From: Pseudomonas sp. IB20
GTDB taxonomy: Bacteria; Pseudomonadota; Gammaproteobacteria; Pseudomonadales; Pseudomonadaceae
DNA length: 64,000 bases
Direction: 5' to 3'
NCBI RefSeq assembly: GCF_009707325.1
Contig: NZ_CP046103.1
Span: 3,333,610 to 3,397,609, forward strand
Positions 9,742 through 17,824 of this stretch are shown in pieces. Under the pieces are notes generated by a model that saw nothing but the letters and a program-made list of their open reading frames with translations, was not told where the DNA came from and did not search any database. The number at the start of each line of letters is the position of its first letter. The stretch's first letter is position 1. Both the position numbers and the translations under genes were made by a program.

Positions 9742-9761
9742 TTCCTGGTGACACCTGTAGG

Positions 9762-9777
9762 GGCGAGTTTACTCGCC
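9762..9777. repeat. short REP-like palindrome after ansB
   Basis: GGCGAGTTTACTCGCC is a perfect palindrome 20 bp after the ansB stop, preceded by TGTAGGG. It resembles the short extragenic palindromes of Pseudomonas. No T-run, so a terminator role is uncertain. Next to it, 9807-9821 and 9823-9837 form a 15-bp direct duplication with a 1-bp spacer. Confidence 0.5.
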
Positions 9778-9910
9778 TCTATCTCCCCACACCGCCCCGC
9801 TACAGCCGCCCTCGAATGCCTACGCCCTCGAATGCCTTGAATTTTAAGCAGTTGCGAAATTCCTCATAGTTAAATACTGTATACACATACAGCAAACTAA
9901 GGAATGCTCC

Positions 9911-10162
9911 GTGGCAAAGTCCTCTTCCGCAGCACCAACCCCACCTGATGCCTACGCAAGCCTGGCCGTTCGCGTGCAAAAAATCATCAATTCGACCAAT
10001 GCCCAGAAAGCCAAGGCAGCGTTGATCTTCCGTTTGCCGGAGGAACCGGAAGAGGAATGGGCGCGCTTGCTGGAAGAAATTGCAGAGAACGACAACGTCA
10101 CCCTCGCCTATCGGGACGACGGCGGCGTGCAAATTTTCTGGGTTGTGCCGAAGGAAGATTGA
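9911..10162 (+). CDS. DUF1654 family protein
   Basis: An 83-residue cytosolic protein with the Pseudomonas DUF1654 layout: a Pro/Ser-rich leader, YASLAVRVQKIINSTNAQKAKAALIFRLPEEPEEEWARLLEEIAENDNVTLAYRDDGGVQIFWVVPKED. The starting codon is GTG at 9911 or read as such after TCC; a helical body is followed by a beta hairpin. Four bases separate its TGA from the endonuclease I start, so the two genes are probably co-transcribed. A functional tie to the nuclease is inference from position. Confidence 0.85.
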   Translation: MAKSSSAAPTPPDAYASLAVRVQKIINSTNAQKAKAALIFRLPEEPEEEWARLLEEIAENDNVTLAYRDDGGVQIFWVVPKED

Positions 10163-10166
10163 TTCA

Positions 10167-10955
10167 ATGAGTGCCCGCTTGACTGCTTTGTTTTGTTTGT
10201 TTTTTGCCATTAGCGCCAACGCCCAGGCGCCTCGAACCTTCAGCGAAGCCAAGAAAGTCGCCTGGAAGCTCTACGCCCCACAATCCACGGAGTTTTACTG
10301 CGGCTGCAAATACACCGGCAACCGGGTGAATTTGAAAGCCTGCGGTTACATCCCACGCAAAAATGCCAACCGCGCCGCACGTATCGAATGGGAGCATATC
10401 GTCCCGGCCTGGCAGATCGGGCACCAGCGCCAGTGCTGGCAGAACGGTGGGCGCAAAAACTGTACGCGCGTTGATGACGTGTTCAAGCGCGCCGAAGCGG
10501 ACTTGCACAACTTGGTGCCGAGCATCGGTGAGGTTAATGGCGACCGTAACAACTTCAGTTTTGGCTGGCTGCCGGTTCAACGCGGTCAGTACGGCTCATG
10601 CCTGACCCAGGTGGACTTCAAGGCCAAGAAGGTCATGCCGCGCCCATCCATTCGCGGGATGATTGCCCGAACGTATTTCTACATGAGCAAACAATACGGC
10701 CTGCGCCTGTCCAAACAGGATCGCCAACTGTACGAGGCTTGGAACAAGACTTACCCGGTGCAAGCCTGGGAACGCCAGCGCAACCAAACGGTGGCTTGTG
10801 TAATGGGGCGTGGCAATGAGTTTGTCGGCGCAGTGAACCTGAAGGCCTGCGGCGGAGGTGGCTCGCCAGCCCCTACGTTACTGCGCAGTCTTGTGCTCGA
10901 TAACCTGCGACTCGGTGTCGTTTTTCTTGGCGCGGGCCAGCTTTTCGGTCAATAG
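10167..10955 (+). CDS. endA: secreted/periplasmic endonuclease I
   Basis: Non-specific DNA endonuclease of the EndA/Vvn family. The ATG at 10167 opens a Sec signal (MSARLTALFCLFFAISANAQA). The catalytic beta-beta-alpha-metal region is RIEWEHIVPAWQIGHQRQCW with later DLHNLVPSIGEVNGDRNNF, the usual His and Asn metal ligands, and six cysteines for disulfides. The body ends at NLKACG, but the frame continues 33 residues (GGGSPAPTLL...GQLFGQ) over the 3' end of the convergent SPOR gene, which is longer than I expect for the family. The upstream frame from 10080 is not used because it lacks a signal. Confidence 0.92.
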   Translation: MSARLTALFCLFFAISANAQAPRTFSEAKKVAWKLYAPQSTEFYCGCKYTGNRVNLKACGYIPRKNANRAARIEWEHIVPAWQIGHQRQCWQNGGRKNCTRVDDVFKRAEADLHNLVPSIGEVNGDRNNFSFGWLPVQRGQYGSCLTQVDFKAKKVMPRPSIRGMIARTYFYMSKQYGLRLSKQDRQLYEAWNKTYPVQAWERQRNQTVACVMGRGNEFVGAVNLKACGGGGSPAPTLLRSLVLDNLRLGVVFLGAGQLFGQ

Positions 10956-11258
10956 CGCCTGCTTGGCTTCGGCCTCGGCCTTGCTGGCGAACGGCCCCAG
11001 CAATACCTCATCCTTGCCGTCTACCTTTACGATGTAAAAATTGAACCCATGTTCCAGCAACCAGGCGGTCAGGTCAGTGAGTGCCTGCAGCTTGTGGTCC
11101 GGCGGCCCGACCCAAACGTCCCATTCCTGAGCGGCAATCGCACCGATTTGTGGCTGGCTTTCAGTCACGGCAGGCTTGGCCTTGGGCGCTTCGACAGGTT
11201 TGCCTTCACCGCAACCAGCCAATGCCAACACCGCCATTGCCATCGCTACTTTACGCAC
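10878..11258 (-). CDS. SPOR-domain lipoprotein
   Basis: A 126-residue protein with a lipoprotein signal (MRKVAMAMAVLALAGCGEGK, lipobox LAGC) and, after a Pro/Ala linker, a C-terminal SPOR-like domain: WDVWVGPPDHKLQALTDLTAWLLEHGFNFYIVKVDGKDEVLLGPFASKAEAEAKQALL. SPOR domains bind denuded peptidoglycan at division septa; this one is inferred from the GPF-x-SKAEAE signature. The last 78 bases overlap the 3' end of endA on the other strand. Confidence 0.8.
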   Translation of the reverse strand: MRKVAMAMAVLALAGCGEGKPVEAPKAKPAVTESQPQIGAIAAQEWDVWVGPPDHKLQALTDLTAWLLEHGFNFYIVKVDGKDEVLLGPFASKAEAEAKQALLTEKLARAKKNDTESQVIEHKTAQ

Positions 11259-11478
11259 TGCGCTGCTCCTTTAAGGATAAAGAGGCAACTTTATCATTCA
11301 CTGTCTATTCTGGCCGTCATAAACGTTGGCTTAAACAATGCGAATGATGTATCGCAGACCTGTATGATGCCGGCATGGGAATTAATGTCGCCTCTATGCG
11401 TCCTAAAAGAGGCAGTCACAGGGAAGCGCTTAGCAGTAAGCTACACACATCCGACACCTGCCCTGTCTGAAACATGTG

Positions 11479-11498
11479 TCCTTAAAAGTAATCAAGGA
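11479..11498 (+). promoter_or_regulatory. hairpin holding the rsmE ribosome site
   Basis: TCCTT (11479-11483) can pair with AAGGA (11494-11498), the Shine-Dalgarno of rsmE, placing GGA near a small hairpin. GGA in a loop is the binding motif of Csr/Rsm proteins, so the leader suggests self-repression. The pairing is short and only inferred. Confidence 0.4.
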
Positions 11499-11505
11499 GA
11501 AGTCC

Positions 11506-11700
11506 ATGCTTATACTCACCCGCAAAGTCGGTGAAAGCATAAACATCGGTGATGACATTACGATCACCATCCTGGGCGTTAGCGGCCAGCAAGTACGAAT
11601 CGGCATCAACGCACCCAAGGACGTTGCCGTGCATCGCGAGGAGATTTACCAGCGCATCCAGGCCGGCCTGACTGCACCGGACAAAAACCAGACGCCTTGA
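11506..11700 (+). CDS. rsmE: CsrA/RsmA-family mRNA-binding translational regulator
   Basis: A 64-residue RNA-binding dimer that blocks translation at GGA motifs. [52 protein letters not shown] contains all contact residues, including R44 of VHREEIY. Pseudomonads of this group have rsmA next to lysC and a second copy rsmE elsewhere; no lysC is present, and the ITITILG/PKDVAV variants match the rsmE protein as I remember it. The start is ATG 11506 with AAGGAG eight bases before; an upstream in-frame codon at 11476 is rejected. In the Gac/Rsm cascade RsmE is countered by small RNAs RsmX/Y/Z (family knowledge). Confidence 0.9.
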   Translation: MLILTRKVGESINIGDDITITILGVSGQQVRIGINAPKDVAVHREEIYQRIQAGLTAPDKNQTP

Positions 11701-11907
11701 AGCGCCCTCAGTAGCCAGCCTTTTCGTTCACTGTAACGGCTGGCGAAGACCCTTTCGGCCTCTTAGCGCTTTCTTGCGCCCAGAGCCTCGTCTCTTCATC
11801 GTCAGTACAAGATGAAACCTTCTTCACTCCTGAAACTTGTGGCGGGCTGCACAGCCAAATCTTGTGACCCATTCTGCCGACATCTGAGCGCACTCAGGAG
11901 TACGTCG

Positions 11908-12171
11908 ATGAGGCGCACCTCAATGCAACACTTTGTCACCCATTCCTGGATGATCGCACTGCTGATCGCGCTGGTTTTTGCAGGCCTGGAATATGGCTTG
12001 AGGTACGAGATTGAAGGTACAAGTGCCAGTGACGCTCCCCCCTGGCTGGACCTGACGCTGTTCTTGTGCGGCTACCTGTTTGTGTTCTGTTTAAAGCCAA
12101 TACAGGTGACCATCCAACGCAAATTGTGCCAGCGAGCAGATCACCGCACACATCAAAAGTCTGTAGGCTGA
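11908..12171 (+). CDS. small two-pass membrane protein, unknown function
   Basis: An 87-residue protein starting MRRTSMQHFVTHSW behind a CAGGAG site. Two hydrophobic stretches are visible (WMIALLIALVFAGLEYGL and WLDLTLFLCGYLFVFCL), joined by an acidic loop, with a basic tail (TIQRKLCQRADHRTHQ). I do not recognise the family. A longer frame from 11812 has poor codon use and is not preferred. The 206 bases between rsmE and this gene contain a 7-bp stem (11714-11744) without a T-run, possibly a weak rsmE terminator. Confidence 0.5.
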   Translation: MRRTSMQHFVTHSWMIALLIALVFAGLEYGLRYEIEGTSASDAPPWLDLTLFLCGYLFVFCLKPIQVTIQRKLCQRADHRTHQKSVG

Positions 12172-12264
12172 TGGGCGGTAACACGCTATCAAATCGCCGG
12201 TATTTACAGCCCCGTAGCAAGATCTGTGCTTGGGCTTGCACGATCAGTCATAGGCATTAAGCAG

Positions 12265-12561
12265 ATGGATACCCTCAGCAAATCCCAGATCGAATCTGCA
12301 CTGGCAGCCCGTCTGCCCAGCTACAAAATCACCTGTACGCTCCACGCCGACAGCACACTCTCGGCCATCCTGAGTGGCCCGCAGACCGACCATTTTGCGA
12401 TTACCGGAACCGTGCGCGCGCATTATCACGGCGTCGAAGCGATTGCCCGGCTTGCCAATGAAATCCTCAGGGAGAGGGTGATGTCGCGCCAGGGAATGCG
12501 CAGCAACCGGCTGCAAACTTCACCTGATCACACCTCTTCGCAAGAAGGCAAAGACCGGTAA
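12265..12561 (+). CDS. small hypothetical protein, faintly DUF1652-like
   Basis: A 98-residue soluble protein, MDTLSKSQIESALAARLPSY at the start. The order of a short N-terminal helix, a CTLHADSTLSAIL strand pair, ITGTVRAHYHG and VEAIARLANEILRE resembles Pseudomonas DUF1652 proteins, but key residues are too few to be sure. The tail after residue 75 is Ser/Gln/Lys-rich and looks disordered. Convergent with the HAD phosphatase gene, 18 bp apart. Confidence 0.5.
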   Translation: MDTLSKSQIESALAARLPSYKITCTLHADSTLSAILSGPQTDHFAITGTVRAHYHGVEAIARLANEILRERVMSRQGMRSNRLQTSPDHTSSQEGKDR

Positions 12562-12579
12562 CGGCTCGGCTTTTTCGTT

Positions 12580-13257
12580 TCAGCCCGCGACGTTCTGCAA
12601 ACACAGCATGCCGTCACCATCGCGCAGGACCTGCACCTGCTCATACCCATTAATAGCAGCATGCTGTGTGACCATCGGCGTCAGGTGCGTCGAAGTCACC
12701 ACCACTACCGTCGCTCCCGCCGCCTCCCCTGCTCGAATGCCCACCGGCGCATCCTCGAACACCAGGCAGTCCTGCACGGGTACGCCCAGACGCTGCGCGC
12801 CCAGCACATAGCAGGCCGGGTCCGGCTTGCCGCGCCCCACATCTTCGGCCGTGACCAGCACCGCCGGCGGGGAAATACCCGCAGCTTGCAGCCTGCGTAA
12901 GGCCAGCTCCTTGGGCGCAGAGGTCACCAACGCCCATTGATCGCCGGGCAAACGGTTTAAAAATTCGATGGCGCCGGGAAGCGCAACAACACCCTCGACA
13001 TCATTCAACTCCGCCTCGGTGATCCACTGCGCTTCAGCCTCAGGATCGACGCCGGGAAGCGCTTGACGGGTAATGGTATCGATGGCCCGTGCACCATGAA
13101 TAGTGCTCAAGAAGGCCACCACATCCAGGCCGTGGCGTTCAGCCCAGATGCTCCATACCCGCTCAGCAGCAGCGATAGAGTTGAGCAGGGTCCCATCCAT
13201 ATCGAACAGGAAGGCGCGGAAACGTTGGGTAAATACGGCTGGACCGGGACTGGACAC
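12580..13257 (-). CDS. HAD-superfamily sugar phosphatase (YfbT-like)
   Basis: A 225-residue HAD subfamily IA phosphatase. Motif I is FLFDMDGTLLNS, motif II WALVTSAPKELA, motif III GRGKPDPACYVLGAQ and motif IV LVFEDAPVGIRAGEAAG. The cap contains SIWAERHGLD and IHGARAIDTI, as in sugar-phosphate phosphatases such as YfbT or yeast glycerol-phosphatase, so a small sugar phosphate substrate is likely. The start is taken as GTG at 13257 behind AAGGAAG; the frame extends further upstream without a better start. Confidence 0.85.
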   Translation of the reverse strand: MSSPGPAVFTQRFRAFLFDMDGTLLNSIAAAERVWSIWAERHGLDVVAFLSTIHGARAIDTITRQALPGVDPEAEAQWITEAELNDVEGVVALPGAIEFLNRLPGDQWALVTSAPKELALRRLQAAGISPPAVLVTAEDVGRGKPDPACYVLGAQRLGVPVQDCLVFEDAPVGIRAGEAAGATVVVVTSTHLTPMVTQHAAINGYEQVQVLRDGDGMLCLQNVAG

Positions 13258-13357
13258 TGCTTGGCTTCCTTTTAATCGGTAACAGATGCTGACCCCGATG
13301 CAATCTACGGCTCCCCTCCGTGCTTGTAAACGCTGAGCACGAATACCCATTCCAATC

Positions 13358-13375
13358 CATTACACGCTTGTAATG
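13358..13375. promoter_or_regulatory. response-regulator-type dyad upstream of the alpha/beta hydrolase
   Basis: CATTACA-N4-TGTAATG is a perfect 18-bp dyad located 100 bp before the start at 13475. Its layout is like the CopR/CusR/PcoR boxes (ATTACAAA-type half sites). A second copy with two mismatches lies at 14253-14270, ahead of the gene group containing a heavy-metal-type response regulator. Confidence 0.6.
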
Positions 13376-13474
13376 AAGCTGTAAGTCTCATCAGCACCCT
13401 CACTTCATACAGTGGAGTCCTCAGTCACCTACACCGGTTGACGCCGCTTCCCACTGATGAAAAGGGTCCAAGCC

Positions 13475-14245
13475 ATGAAACCTGCCAGCAAACTCTGCCT
13501 GATCGCCGCCAGCCTGTTGATACTGGGCACCGGTACCGCCATGGCCAGCACGGTCTCGCCGGTCAAAGCCAACAACGTAGTGCTGGTCCACGGCTCCTGG
13601 GCTGACGGTTCAAGCTGGTCCGAGGTGATCACCCGGCTCCAGGCTGCCGGCCTGCACGTGACCGCCGTACAAAACCCGCTGACCTCGGTAGCCGATGACG
13701 TCGCCGCCACCCACCGCGTGCTGGACCAACAGGACGGCCCTACCGTGCTGGTCGGCCATTCCTACGCCGGTACCGTGGTCAGCGACGCCGGGGTCGACCC
13801 GAAGGTCAGCGCACTGGTGTACGTCGCCGCCCGCGCGCCGGACGCCAACGAAGACTTCGTCGCACTCTCCGCCCAATACCCGACCATGCCAGTGCGTGCC
13901 GGCGTGGAGGATCACAACGGCTACCTCACCCTGAACCAGGACGCCTTCCTCAAGTACTTCGCCGCCGACGTGCCGCGCGCCAAGGCGCTGGAGCTGTACG
14001 CCGTGCAACAACCGATCACCAAGACGTTGTTCAGCGGCCGCACCGTCAACGCCGCCTGGCACACCAAGCCGTCCTGGTACGCCGTGTCGAGCAACGACCA
14101 GACCATCAGCCCAGACCTGGAACGCTTCCTCGCCAAACGCATGAACGCCACCACCCTCGAGCTGCCGTCCAGCCACTTGTCGCTGGTGTCCCACGCCAAG
14201 GAAATCACCGACCTGATCCTCGAAGCGTCCGGTCGACAACCTTAA
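13475..14245 (+). CDS. secreted alpha/beta hydrolase
   Basis: A 256-residue alpha/beta-hydrolase with a Sec signal (MKPASKLCLIAASLLILGTGTAMA). VLVHGSWADGSSW forms the oxyanion region, GHSYAG carries the nucleophilic Ser, and SSHLSLVSH near the C-terminus supplies the His. It is of the salicylate-esterase/haloperoxidase-like group; the substrate cannot be read. ATG 13475 is chosen since AAAAGGG lies before it; ATG 13457 is an in-frame alternative. It ends eight bases before the dyad that leads into the DUF2790/two-component genes. Confidence 0.85.
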   Translation: MKPASKLCLIAASLLILGTGTAMASTVSPVKANNVVLVHGSWADGSSWSEVITRLQAAGLHVTAVQNPLTSVADDVAATHRVLDQQDGPTVLVGHSYAGTVVSDAGVDPKVSALVYVAARAPDANEDFVALSAQYPTMPVRAGVEDHNGYLTLNQDAFLKYFAADVPRAKALELYAVQQPITKTLFSGRTVNAAWHTKPSWYAVSSNDQTISPDLERFLAKRMNATTLELPSSHLSLVSHAKEITDLILEASGRQP

Positions 14246-14252
14246 ATCCCTT

Positions 14253-14270
14253 CATTACGAACTTGTCATG
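14253..14270. promoter_or_regulatory. second response-regulator-type dyad, before the DUF2790 gene
   Basis: CATTACG-N4-TGTCATG has the same 7-4-7 architecture as the perfect dyad at 13358-13375 with two changed positions. It lies 88 bp before the DUF2790 start and may bind the response regulator encoded at 14661. Confidence 0.55.
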
Positions 14271-14357
14271 ATCCTGTTGGTTGGCTGTTTGGGGCGCCTG
14301 GTTACTGTGAACTCACTGCCAAGACCCGGCAGCCAACCCTTAAAGAGAGCTACTGCC

Positions 14358-14618
14358 ATGAAACTGTTTACCTTAGGCTTTGCCGCTTTGCTTGCCAGCG
14401 GTTCCGCGTTTGCCGCCGACACAACCCCTGCCACGAGCGTGATCCACGACAAGACCGGTTTTTTCGTGCACCTGGACGTCGATAAAGTGCTGTCGAGCAC
14501 CGACACCTACGGCCAATGCGGCATCGTCCCCGCCCGCCTCGACTACCTCGACCACCAAGGCCGTGAACATGTGCTGGACTACCAGGTACAGGGCACCGGT
14601 TGCGCCAGTGACAATTGA
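14358..14618 (+). CDS. DUF2790 periplasmic protein
   Basis: An 86-residue protein with a Sec signal (MKLFTLGFAALLASGSAFA). The mature part, VIHDKTGFFVHLDVDKVLSSTDTYGQCGIVPARLDYLDHQGREHVLDYQVQGTGC, is the DUF2790 family, with two cysteines that could form a disulfide. Genes of this family commonly accompany copper- or metal-type two-component systems in Pseudomonas; here the response regulator follows 42 bp later. The function is unknown; binding of metal is only a guess. Confidence 0.85.
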   Translation: MKLFTLGFAALLASGSAFAADTTPATSVIHDKTGFFVHLDVDKVLSSTDTYGQCGIVPARLDYLDHQGREHVLDYQVQGTGCASDN

Positions 14619-14660
14619 TCGGGCTACACTTGCGCCACGCACAGCACCAGGGCATTTCCC

Positions 14661-15332
14661 ATGAACATCCTCGTAGTCGAAGACGAACCCAAGGCCGGCA
14701 ATTACTTACTCAACGGCCTGCAGGAACTGGGTTACTCCGTGAGCCTTGCCCGTGATGGCGTGGACGGGTTGCACCAGGCGCTGGAAACGCCATTCGACGT
14801 GATCGTGCTGGATGTAATGATGCCAAAAATGGACGGTTGGGAAGTGCTGCGCCGCCTGCGCAAAGAAGCCGACACGCCGGTGCTGTTCCTGACCGCCCGT
14901 GACGACATCGCCGACCGCATCAAAGGCCTGGAACTGGGCGCCGACGATTACTTGATCAAGCCGTTCTCCTTCGCCGAGCTGGTCGCGCGCTTGCGCACCC
15001 TGACCCGTCGCGGCCCGAGCCGCGAAGAAGAACACCTTCACATCGCCGACCTGCAAATCGACGTACTCAAACGTCGCGTCACCCGCGCCGGTACGCGCAT
15101 CACCCTGACCAATAAGGAGTTCGCCCTGCTGCACCTGTTCGCCACCCATCAAGACCAAGTGCTGTCACGCTCGATGATTGCCTCGCGCGTCTGGGACATG
15201 AATTTCGACAGCGACACGAATGTGGTCGATGTCGCCGTGCGGCGACTGCGCCTGAAAATCGATGACCCGTTCCAGCTCAAGTTGATCCACAGCGTGCGCG
15301 GCATTGGCTACCGCTTCGACACGCAGCCATGA
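14661..15332 (+). CDS. heavy-metal-type OmpR-family response regulator
   Basis: A 223-residue response regulator. The receiver domain (1-115) has the acidic pair EDE (residues 7-9), phospho-acceptor Asp in [13 protein letters not shown] (about 51), the switch Thr in LFLTARDD and Lys in [10 protein letters not shown]. The C-terminal winged helix (125-220) has [24 protein letters not shown] and [14 protein letters not shown]. It belongs to the CopR/CusR/IrlR group by overall motif pattern. The stop overlaps the sensor start by 4 bp. Likely binds the dyads at 13358 and 14253. Confidence 0.92.
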   Translation: MNILVVEDEPKAGNYLLNGLQELGYSVSLARDGVDGLHQALETPFDVIVLDVMMPKMDGWEVLRRLRKEADTPVLFLTARDDIADRIKGLELGADDYLIKPFSFAELVARLRTLTRRGPSREEEHLHIADLQIDVLKRRVTRAGTRITLTNKEFALLHLFATHQDQVLSRSMIASRVWDMNFDSDTNVVDVAVRRLRLKIDDPFQLKLIHSVRGIGYRFDTQP

Positions 15333-16729
15333 ACACTCGCCGCCACTATTCGCTGACCCTGCGCCTGGCGCTGATCTTCGCCCTGCTCGCCTTCGCCCTG
15401 CTGGCCACCCTGGGCGTGGCGCTGTACCGCGAGCTTGAGCGTGAACTGATCAAGCGTGACGACGCGGCGCTGATCTATCGCGCCGACCAGTTGCGCAACC
15501 TACTCAACGACAGCAACACCCTGGACCTGATCAAGACCAAGCCGGAGCTGTTCCAGAACATGCTGGGCAACAGCGAGTCGGTGCTAAGCATCGCGGCGCC
15601 CGGCCAGAAGCCATTGCTGCTGGTTAACCCAGGCAACATCGACATGCCGTCCGTGCCTCCTGTGCCAAAAGACCATGAACTGGGCTTTTCCGACGTGCAC
15701 CATTTACCCGGCGTTAACGGCGTACCCTTCGCCACCGTGGCCGCCTCCATCGACTCGGGCGACCTTGGCAGCCTGCAGGTCACCACCGGGCGCTTGATGA
15801 CCGAACGCACCGCGATGCTCGCCAACTATCGCTTGAGCGTGTTTGTCCTGGCCAGCATCGCAGCGGTCATCCTCGCCTTAGTCGGTTACCTGCTGGTGTA
15901 CCGTGGGCTGCTGCCATTGCGGCGCCTGGCCACACACGCCCAAGGCATCGGCGTAGGCAACCTGGCCGAACGCCTCGACAGCCACGGCGCGCCGAAAGAG
16001 CTGCTGCCGATGATCGACTCGTTCAACACCATGCTCGAGCGGCTGGCCAAGGGTTTTGTGCAACTGGGCCAGGTGTCCACCGACATGGCTCACGAACTGC
16101 GCACGCCGATCAACAACCTGCTGGGCGAAACCCAAGTCGCCTTGCAGCAGAGCCGCACTATCGAGAGCTACCAGCAACTGCTGGCTTCCAACGTCGAAGA
16201 GCTCGAACGATTGGCGCGGATGCTCGACAACATGCTGTTCCTTGCCCGCACCGACCCGGCCAGCGCCCTGCGCCAGCGCCAGGAACTCAGTGCGGCGGAT
16301 GAAGTGCAACGGATGACTGACTACTTCGACGGGTTGGCGAGCGATGTGGGTATCAGCATTCTCGCGCAGGGCGAAGGGTTGATCTGGGCCGAACCGATGC
16401 TGTTGCGCCGGGCGCTGGCAAACTTGTGTGCCAACGCCATCAAGTACGGCGCGCCGGGTTCGGAGCTGGTCATTCGAGCGACGCCCACTGCAGAAGGCAT
16501 CAGCCTGAGCGTCAGCAACAGGGGCGAAACCATCCCCGCCGAGCATCTGCCCAGGTTGTTTGAGCGATTCTACCGGGTAGACGAATCACGGGAACGTTCA
16601 GCCCAGTCCAATGGGCTGGGGTTATCGATTGTTGCCACCATCATGCAATTGCATAACGGTCGTTACAGCGTCACCAGCCAGGCGGGGGTGACCTGTTTTG
16701 AGTTGTTTTTCCCGAGGCGGGAAGCCTGA
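15329..16729 (+). CDS. heavy-metal-type sensor histidine kinase
   Basis: A 466-residue CusS/CopS-like kinase. TM1 is about residues 8-30 ([21 protein letters not shown]), a periplasmic domain of about 135 residues follows, and TM2 is [27 protein letters not shown], then H-box [17 protein letters not shown]-box [13 protein letters not shown], and G-boxes ([23 protein letters not shown]). The D/G1 position reads VSNRGETI rather than the usual DNGxGI, as is common in this subgroup. The ligand is unknown; the periplasmic part contains few His/Cys, so metal sensing is not certain. Confidence 0.92.
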   Translation: MNTRRHYSLTLRLALIFALLAFALLATLGVALYRELERELIKRDDAALIYRADQLRNLLNDSNTLDLIKTKPELFQNMLGNSESVLSIAAPGQKPLLLVNPGNIDMPSVPPVPKDHELGFSDVHHLPGVNGVPFATVAASIDSGDLGSLQVTTGRLMTERTAMLANYRLSVFVLASIAAVILALVGYLLVYRGLLPLRRLATHAQGIGVGNLAERLDSHGAPKELLPMIDSFNTMLERLAKGFVQLGQVSTDMAHELRTPINNLLGETQVALQQSRTIESYQQLLASNVEELERLARMLDNMLFLARTDPASALRQRQELSAADEVQRMTDYFDGLASDVGISILAQGEGLIWAEPMLLRRALANLCANAIKYGAPGSELVIRATPTAEGISLSVSNRGETIPAEHLPRLFERFYRVDESRERSAQSNGLGLSIVATIMQLHNGRYSVTSQAGVTCFELFFPRREA

Positions 16730-16938
16730 AAGCCCCGACCAGAACCGTGTGTTATTTTGCAAAAAATTGTCGCTCACAATGAGCGTCGACTCCGACTATT
16801 CTTCTTTCCCAAGCGCTATCTCACATTTTGAACAGGTGTAATGCTTTGGAGAGAAAACACTATCAACTCGGTGGGACGAAAGCGCTGAACATCCCGGCTC
16901 AAGGTAGAGCCGGCGGAGGCAATGACGGAGGTTCAGGT

Positions 16939-17163
16939 ATGGAAAAACGCTTGGGTTTATTGGAGAAGGGGCTGGCTGACATGAAAGAGAAGCTATTCGC
17001 CGTTTCAAGCAAAGCAGACTCGTTTGAAAAGCACTTCGCCACCCGAGCGGACCTGGCGACAACGGAGCTGAATCTGATCAAATGGTACGTGGCCACTGCG
17101 TTCGCAATGACGGGGCTGGCCTGCGCCATTACCTTTGGCCTGACCCGACTGTTGGCCAGCTAA
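16939..17163 (+). CDS. small coiled-coil membrane-anchored protein
   Basis: A 74-residue protein. Residues 1-45 are charged and helical with heptad spacing (MEKRLGLLEKGLADMKEKLF... FEKHFATRADLATTELN), and the C-terminal 28 residues form one membrane segment (WYVATAFAMTGLACAITFGLTRLLA). This is the layout of small DUF1640-like proteins, often near stress or integrative genes; identity is not certain. The in-frame start at 16828 is possible but the region before 16939 is Gly-rich and lacks a ribosome site. A stem CGCTCA/TGAGCG lies at 16771-16785. Confidence 0.55.
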   Translation: MEKRLGLLEKGLADMKEKLFAVSSKADSFEKHFATRADLATTELNLIKWYVATAFAMTGLACAITFGLTRLLAS

Positions 17164-17178
17164 GATCAGTTCGGCAGG

Positions 17179-17817
17179 TCAACTGACCTGCCCACCGGTT
17201 TGCAGAATATCGACCTGCGTGTCCCAGGCCGCCTGTACCGCAACACGTAAACCTTCAACCAACGTCACCAGCGCCATCGAAGGTTGCGCCGAAACCTCTT
17301 GCGGCGGGCTGGGTGGCACATGGATAAAACCACTGCGTATAGCCGTACCGGCAAGCGCATGCTGCAACAGGTAAAACACCTGATTACACACGAATGTCCC
17401 GGCCGTCTGCGACACCGATGCAGCAATGCCTGCCTCGCGCACCGCCTTGACCATCGCCTTGATCGGCAACGTAGTGAAGTAGGCCGCCGGCCCTCCGACT
17501 ATCACCGCTGTGTCGATAGGTTGCGCCCCTAAATTGTCGGGGATGCGGGCATCGTTCACGTTGATCGCCACCCGCTCAATCGAAATATCACCACGCCCGG
17601 GCCCTAGCCCCGTGGCAATCACCATCACCGGGCGCAATTCGGCGATGAACTGCGTCAGGCAGTCTCCCGCCGTGGCAAATGCACAGGGCAGTCGACGCGC
17701 AACAATTTGCACATCCCCGCCTAATTGCACGCCATCCAACTGGCGCGCGGCCTCCCAGGAGGGGTTGATCAGGTCTTGATCAAAGGGCTCGAAGCCCGTC
17801 AACAACACAGTTTGCAT
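17179..17817 (-). CDS. pcp: pyrrolidone-carboxylate peptidase
   Basis: Removes N-terminal pyroglutamate from peptides. The 212-residue cysteine peptidase of family C15 has MQTVLLTGFEPFDQDLINPSWEAA, the catalytic Glu in GRGDISIERVAINVNDARIPDN, the catalytic Cys in AGTFVCNQVFYLLQH and His in GFIHVPP. It is the last gene of a three-gene unit, 7 bp after the DUF979 gene. Confidence 0.94.
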   Translation of the reverse strand: MQTVLLTGFEPFDQDLINPSWEAARQLDGVQLGGDVQIVARRLPCAFATAGDCLTQFIAELRPVMVIATGLGPGRGDISIERVAINVNDARIPDNLGAQPIDTAVIVGGPAAYFTTLPIKAMVKAVREAGIAASVSQTAGTFVCNQVFYLLQHALAGTAIRSGFIHVPPSPPQEVSAQPSMALVTLVEGLRVAVQAAWDTQVDILQTGGQVS

Positions 17818-17824
17818 CTTGGCC

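Noticed and set aside
14661..16729. Naming the two-component system copRS or czcRS
   Set aside because: No metal resistance genes adjacent and the sensor domain lacks an obvious metal-ligand cluster; only the family level is supported.
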